Shown here: positions 61,495-64,000 of the stretch, piece by piece
Layout: each line of letters starts with the position of its first letter
Position numbering within the stretch: the stretch's first letter is position 1
From: Chiua virens
Taxonomy: Eukaryota; Basidiomycota; Agaricomycetes; Boletales; Boletaceae
DNA: 64,000 bases
Direction of reading: 5' to 3'
Assembly: GCA_019787685.1 (NCBI GenBank)
Contig: JAHNUO010000006.1
Span: 310,001 to 374,000, forward strand
Made by a program: the position numbers and the translations under genes
Notes under the pieces: model-generated
What the model was told of the DNA's origin: nothing
What the model saw: only the letters and a program-made list of their open reading frames with translations
Databases searched by the model: none

Positions 61495-62834
61495 ATGTCT
61501 TTCATCCGCGCTGCTACATTAGCCCGCTCGGCGGTAGGTTTGCCTTACGCCGCTCTCTCCCAATTGCTCATCTCAGCAGGCTAGATTTTATTCTACAGAG
61601 GCACCCGCAGCCAAGAAGTCCGGGTCTCGATACCTTGTTCCTGTCGTCGGTGCTCTGGGTGGTTGGGCCTTCTACGAGTATTACCTCAAAGGCGAACCAG
61701 AGCAAGTAAAGGCCAAAAAGGTCTTGACCAGTCCTCTGGATCCTAACAACTTTGTCGACATCAAGCTCAAGCGGGTCGAACCGTACAACCACAATACCTC
61801 CAAGTAAGTCATCCCAGCGTATCCATACGTCCACGGACCTACATGTCGGAATGATAGGTTTGTCTTTGATTTGGGTGAAGGGAAGGCTTCTCTCCTCCCA
61901 ATAACCTCATGCGTGTATCTCAAGGCAGAGGACTTTAAGGATGCCAACGGAAAGCCCATGGCACGGCCTTATACCCCCATCTCTGCGTCGGATTTAGAGG
62001 GGGAATTCACCTTCATCATCAAAAAGTACGAAACTGGCAACGTCTCCAAGTATATCCACTCTTTGAAACCTGGTGACACGCTTGCCGTCAAGGGGCCACT
62101 GCCGAAATGGCCTTGGAAGAGTAAAACCCCCTTCGTTTTCTCTGTAATCCATGTCAGTTAAACCCTTGGTAGTGAACGAACTCGATCAGGTTGGCCTTAT
62201 TGGTGGAGGCAGTGGTATGTGAGTCTGCAAGCTTAAAGACTATATATACGTCAGCTGACTGTCATATCCAAGCGCTCCCCTGTACCAGGTTTTACAACAC
62301 ACACTTGCGGACAAAACCAACAAGACCAAGTTCAAGTTGATCTTTGCCAATGTAACCGAAGCGGATATTCTTCTTCGGGAAGAGTTTGACGCCATGAAAA
62401 AGAAATACCCCAATACCTTTGATGTTGTATATGTACTGGACAAACCTCCCGCGAACTGGAACGGTAATCAAAGATGCTTCCTGGTTGAGGATGATGCTTA
62501 CGATGTACTTTGGGACCAGGGGCAAGCGGGTACGTTAACGCTGATCTCATCCAGCAACACATCGCCCCTCCTACTCTTGGAAACAAAGTGAAGGTCTTTG
62601 TCTGCGGTGAGTTGTTTTTGCCGTAGGGTGGATGAGCTGAGGTTCAAAACGAGTACGACAGGACCCCCGGGCCAAGTCAATTCCCTCGCTGGCAAGAAGG
62701 AGGGCCCATACAAACAGGGAGAACTGACTGGTATCCTGAAGGATCTTGGATACACTGCCGACCAGGTTGGTCTCTACATACAGGCAATACGATCCATTGC
62801 TCACGCATGTGTACTCTAGGTCTACAAGTTCTGA
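61495..62834 (+). CDS. MCR1: NADH-cytochrome b5 reductase, mitochondrial type
   Basis: This FAD enzyme passes electrons from NADH to cytochrome b5 at the mitochondrial outer membrane/intermembrane space. Several exons. ATG 61495 gives MSFIRAATLARSA, a basic presequence, followed after an intron by a hydrophobic anchor (YLVPVVGALGGWAFYEYYL). The FAD-binding part has MARPYTPISASDLEGEFTFI (RxYTxxS), KYETGNVSKYIHSLKPGDTL and AVKGPLPKWPWK. The NADH-binding part has VGLIGGGSGIAPLYQVLQHT, KFKLIFANVTEADILLREEF and VVYVLDKPPANWNG. An intron follows, then GYVNADLIQQHIAPPTLGNK, VFVCGPPGQVNSLAGKKEGP and LTGILKDLGYTADQVYKF. The short last exon (62820-62834) encodes VYKF, the conserved end. Motif order and length match fungal Mcr1. 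Confidence 0.93.
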
Positions 62835-63065
62835 GTACTTGGGTAAACAGATATACACTTTAGATTACATAAGCCGAGCTACGCAGTGGATAGAGTGACG
62901 CGTGCATTGATCAAGTCGCAATCTACTTTGAAGTTACTCCTCTTGTCCGTGTGGATGATCTACTTGTCTTGATCGTCCTTGTCTCGTTCAGCCCTTCAAA
63001 ACCGTTGCACGCGATCACTTAGACGCTGATACCGCCACATTGCACATTGCGCAGCTACGGTAATA
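62835..63065. other. Short spacer between MCR1 and the last gene
   Basis: About 230 bp between two plus-strand genes, with no features recognised. Confidence 0.4.
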
Positions 63066-64000
63066 TGGATCACAATGATCCAAAGCAACTGGCTCGTCGC
63101 TTGCCATCGCCACCCCAACCTACACCATCCGCAAGTGCTTCCAAGATACTGAGCACTGTGCCACCTGCCAGCTTCTACGCATCAAAGCCTGGACCGCCAC
63201 CACTTCCATCTCGAAAAACCGTCGGCTCAGCTCACACGAAGACCGTTCAGCCCAACACACCACCTCCAGTCTATGGGAAGTCGGATGGAAGCCCTTTTCG
63301 AGAGCCACAGCTTGTTGAGGAGACACCTATCACCAGTGATTTGATGCCTGGCCTCTTGCCAGCCGATGGTGTCAATACCGGCTGGGGCCCTCAAGTCGAC
63401 AATGCTTGGGCAGGAACATGGCCCGCTTCTACGGAGACCTGGAATACAGAATCGACGCCTTGGGATAACAGTTGGAGCCAACCTTTTGGGTCCTCGTCAC
63501 AAGGTCCCGGCATCGATGGCCGGGAAAAGTTTGAAGAAGAGCGCTGGTGGGATTCTACCATCCGCGATACGCACAAACGACCTGGACCAGGAGTATTACC
63601 ACCATACTTGGCCGATCTTTTGCACAATCCCGAGCATTCTTTGTTCTCCGTCAGTGTCGAACGACCAGATTTCAAGTCCCCCTTCCCTCCATCCTCTCAG
63701 GACGACGATCCAGGCCCAGCGTTCCAGCCACCTTCTCTGGAGGACCTTAGATACTCCATACCCCATCCAAACGCATATTATTGTAGGAAACACAATGGTT
63801 GGGTCCTTCTTCAATGGAAGTCTTCAACGATGTTGCCTCCCTTGGCAAAATCATTCGTCCCCGATCCAGAAACTCCGTTCCCAGACCTCATGCGTCGCAA
63901 ACGGACGACATCCTGCGTTGGGGAGGGAGAACAACCTTTTGGGCAAGCAAATCTAACTCACCACTTCCATCGCTACGACAAAGCCGTAGATGCATTGAAG
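63066..64000 (+). CDS. Hypothetical protein, 3' end outside the window
   Basis: ATG 63066 opens a frame that stays free of stops to the window edge (about 311 residues visible). It begins MDHNDPKQLARRLPSPPQPT with a Pro/Ser-rich disordered stretch (PGPPPLPSRKTVGS), then a Trp-rich segment (TGWGPQVDNAWAGTWPAST, TPWDNSWSQPFGSS). A more ordered region follows: GVLPPYLADLLHNPEHSLFS, LRYSIPHPNAYYCRKHNGWV and NLTHHFHRYDKAVDAL. I do not recognise a family. The conserved-looking YYCRKHNGWVLLQW segment suggests a folded domain starting near residue 230. No introns are seen in the visible part. Confidence 0.6.

Overview
The window is nuclear DNA from a filamentous basidiomycete, most likely an Agaricomycete. 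Almost every recognisable gene is cut by several introns of about 45-85 nt with GT...AG ends. The gene set is fungal: a Hog1-type MAP kinase, a DASH-complex subunit (Ask1), a chitin synthase activator (Skt5/Chs4), a Pho84-type phosphate transporter, a DNMT1-type methyltransferase and a divergent G-alpha protein. A HeLo-like/STAND receptor of a layout typical of Agaricomycetes points the same way. I cannot name genus or species. No prokaryotic signal, rRNA, tRNA, CRISPR array or intact transposase was recognised.

Layout. 0-9 kb: a partial hypothetical gene, mitoribosomal protein uS15m, a decayed tandem-repeat tract, a phosphate transporter and an RS-rich nuclear protein. 10.6-18 kb: an F-box protein (with a frameshift), COG8 and a hexose transporter. 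19-24.3 kb: a DUF7137-like membrane protein, two tandem inositol monophosphatases (one frameshifted), and proteasome alpha-5. 26.5-34 kb: tRNA-dihydrouridine synthase 2, a foldback element, a divergent G-alpha and a RidA protein. 34.6-43 kb: Skt5 and Exo84 head to head, then Ask1 and a glutathione transferase. 43-52.8 kb: a gene-poor accessory stretch with a decayed methylcrotonoyl-CoA carboxylase alpha, an unknown small spliced gene, an intact HeLo-like/STAND/TPR receptor and a broken antisense copy of the Ask1 C-terminal region. 52.9-64 kb: Dph4, a DNMT1-type methyltransferase, a DUF6914-like gene, HOG1, cytochrome b5 reductase and a partial unknown gene.

How the genes relate. Most are single housekeeping genes, not a cluster. 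The clearest functional pairing is Skt5/Exo84: a chitin-synthase activator and an exocyst subunit, both acting in polarised secretion, start 87 bp apart on opposite strands. DNMT1/DUF6914 (66 bp), inositol monophosphatase/proteasome alpha-5 (133 bp) and HOG1/MCR1 (321 bp) are also head to head. The observations most worth a second look are the receptor inside a pseudogene-rich island, the G-alpha protein lacking the catalytic glutamine and lipid anchors, two consecutive micro-exons shared by the tandem phosphatases, the duplicated Ask1 fragment and the foldback element.

Splice sites were chosen by eye from reading frame, GT/AG ends and family conservation. CDS spans run from start to stop codon and include introns.
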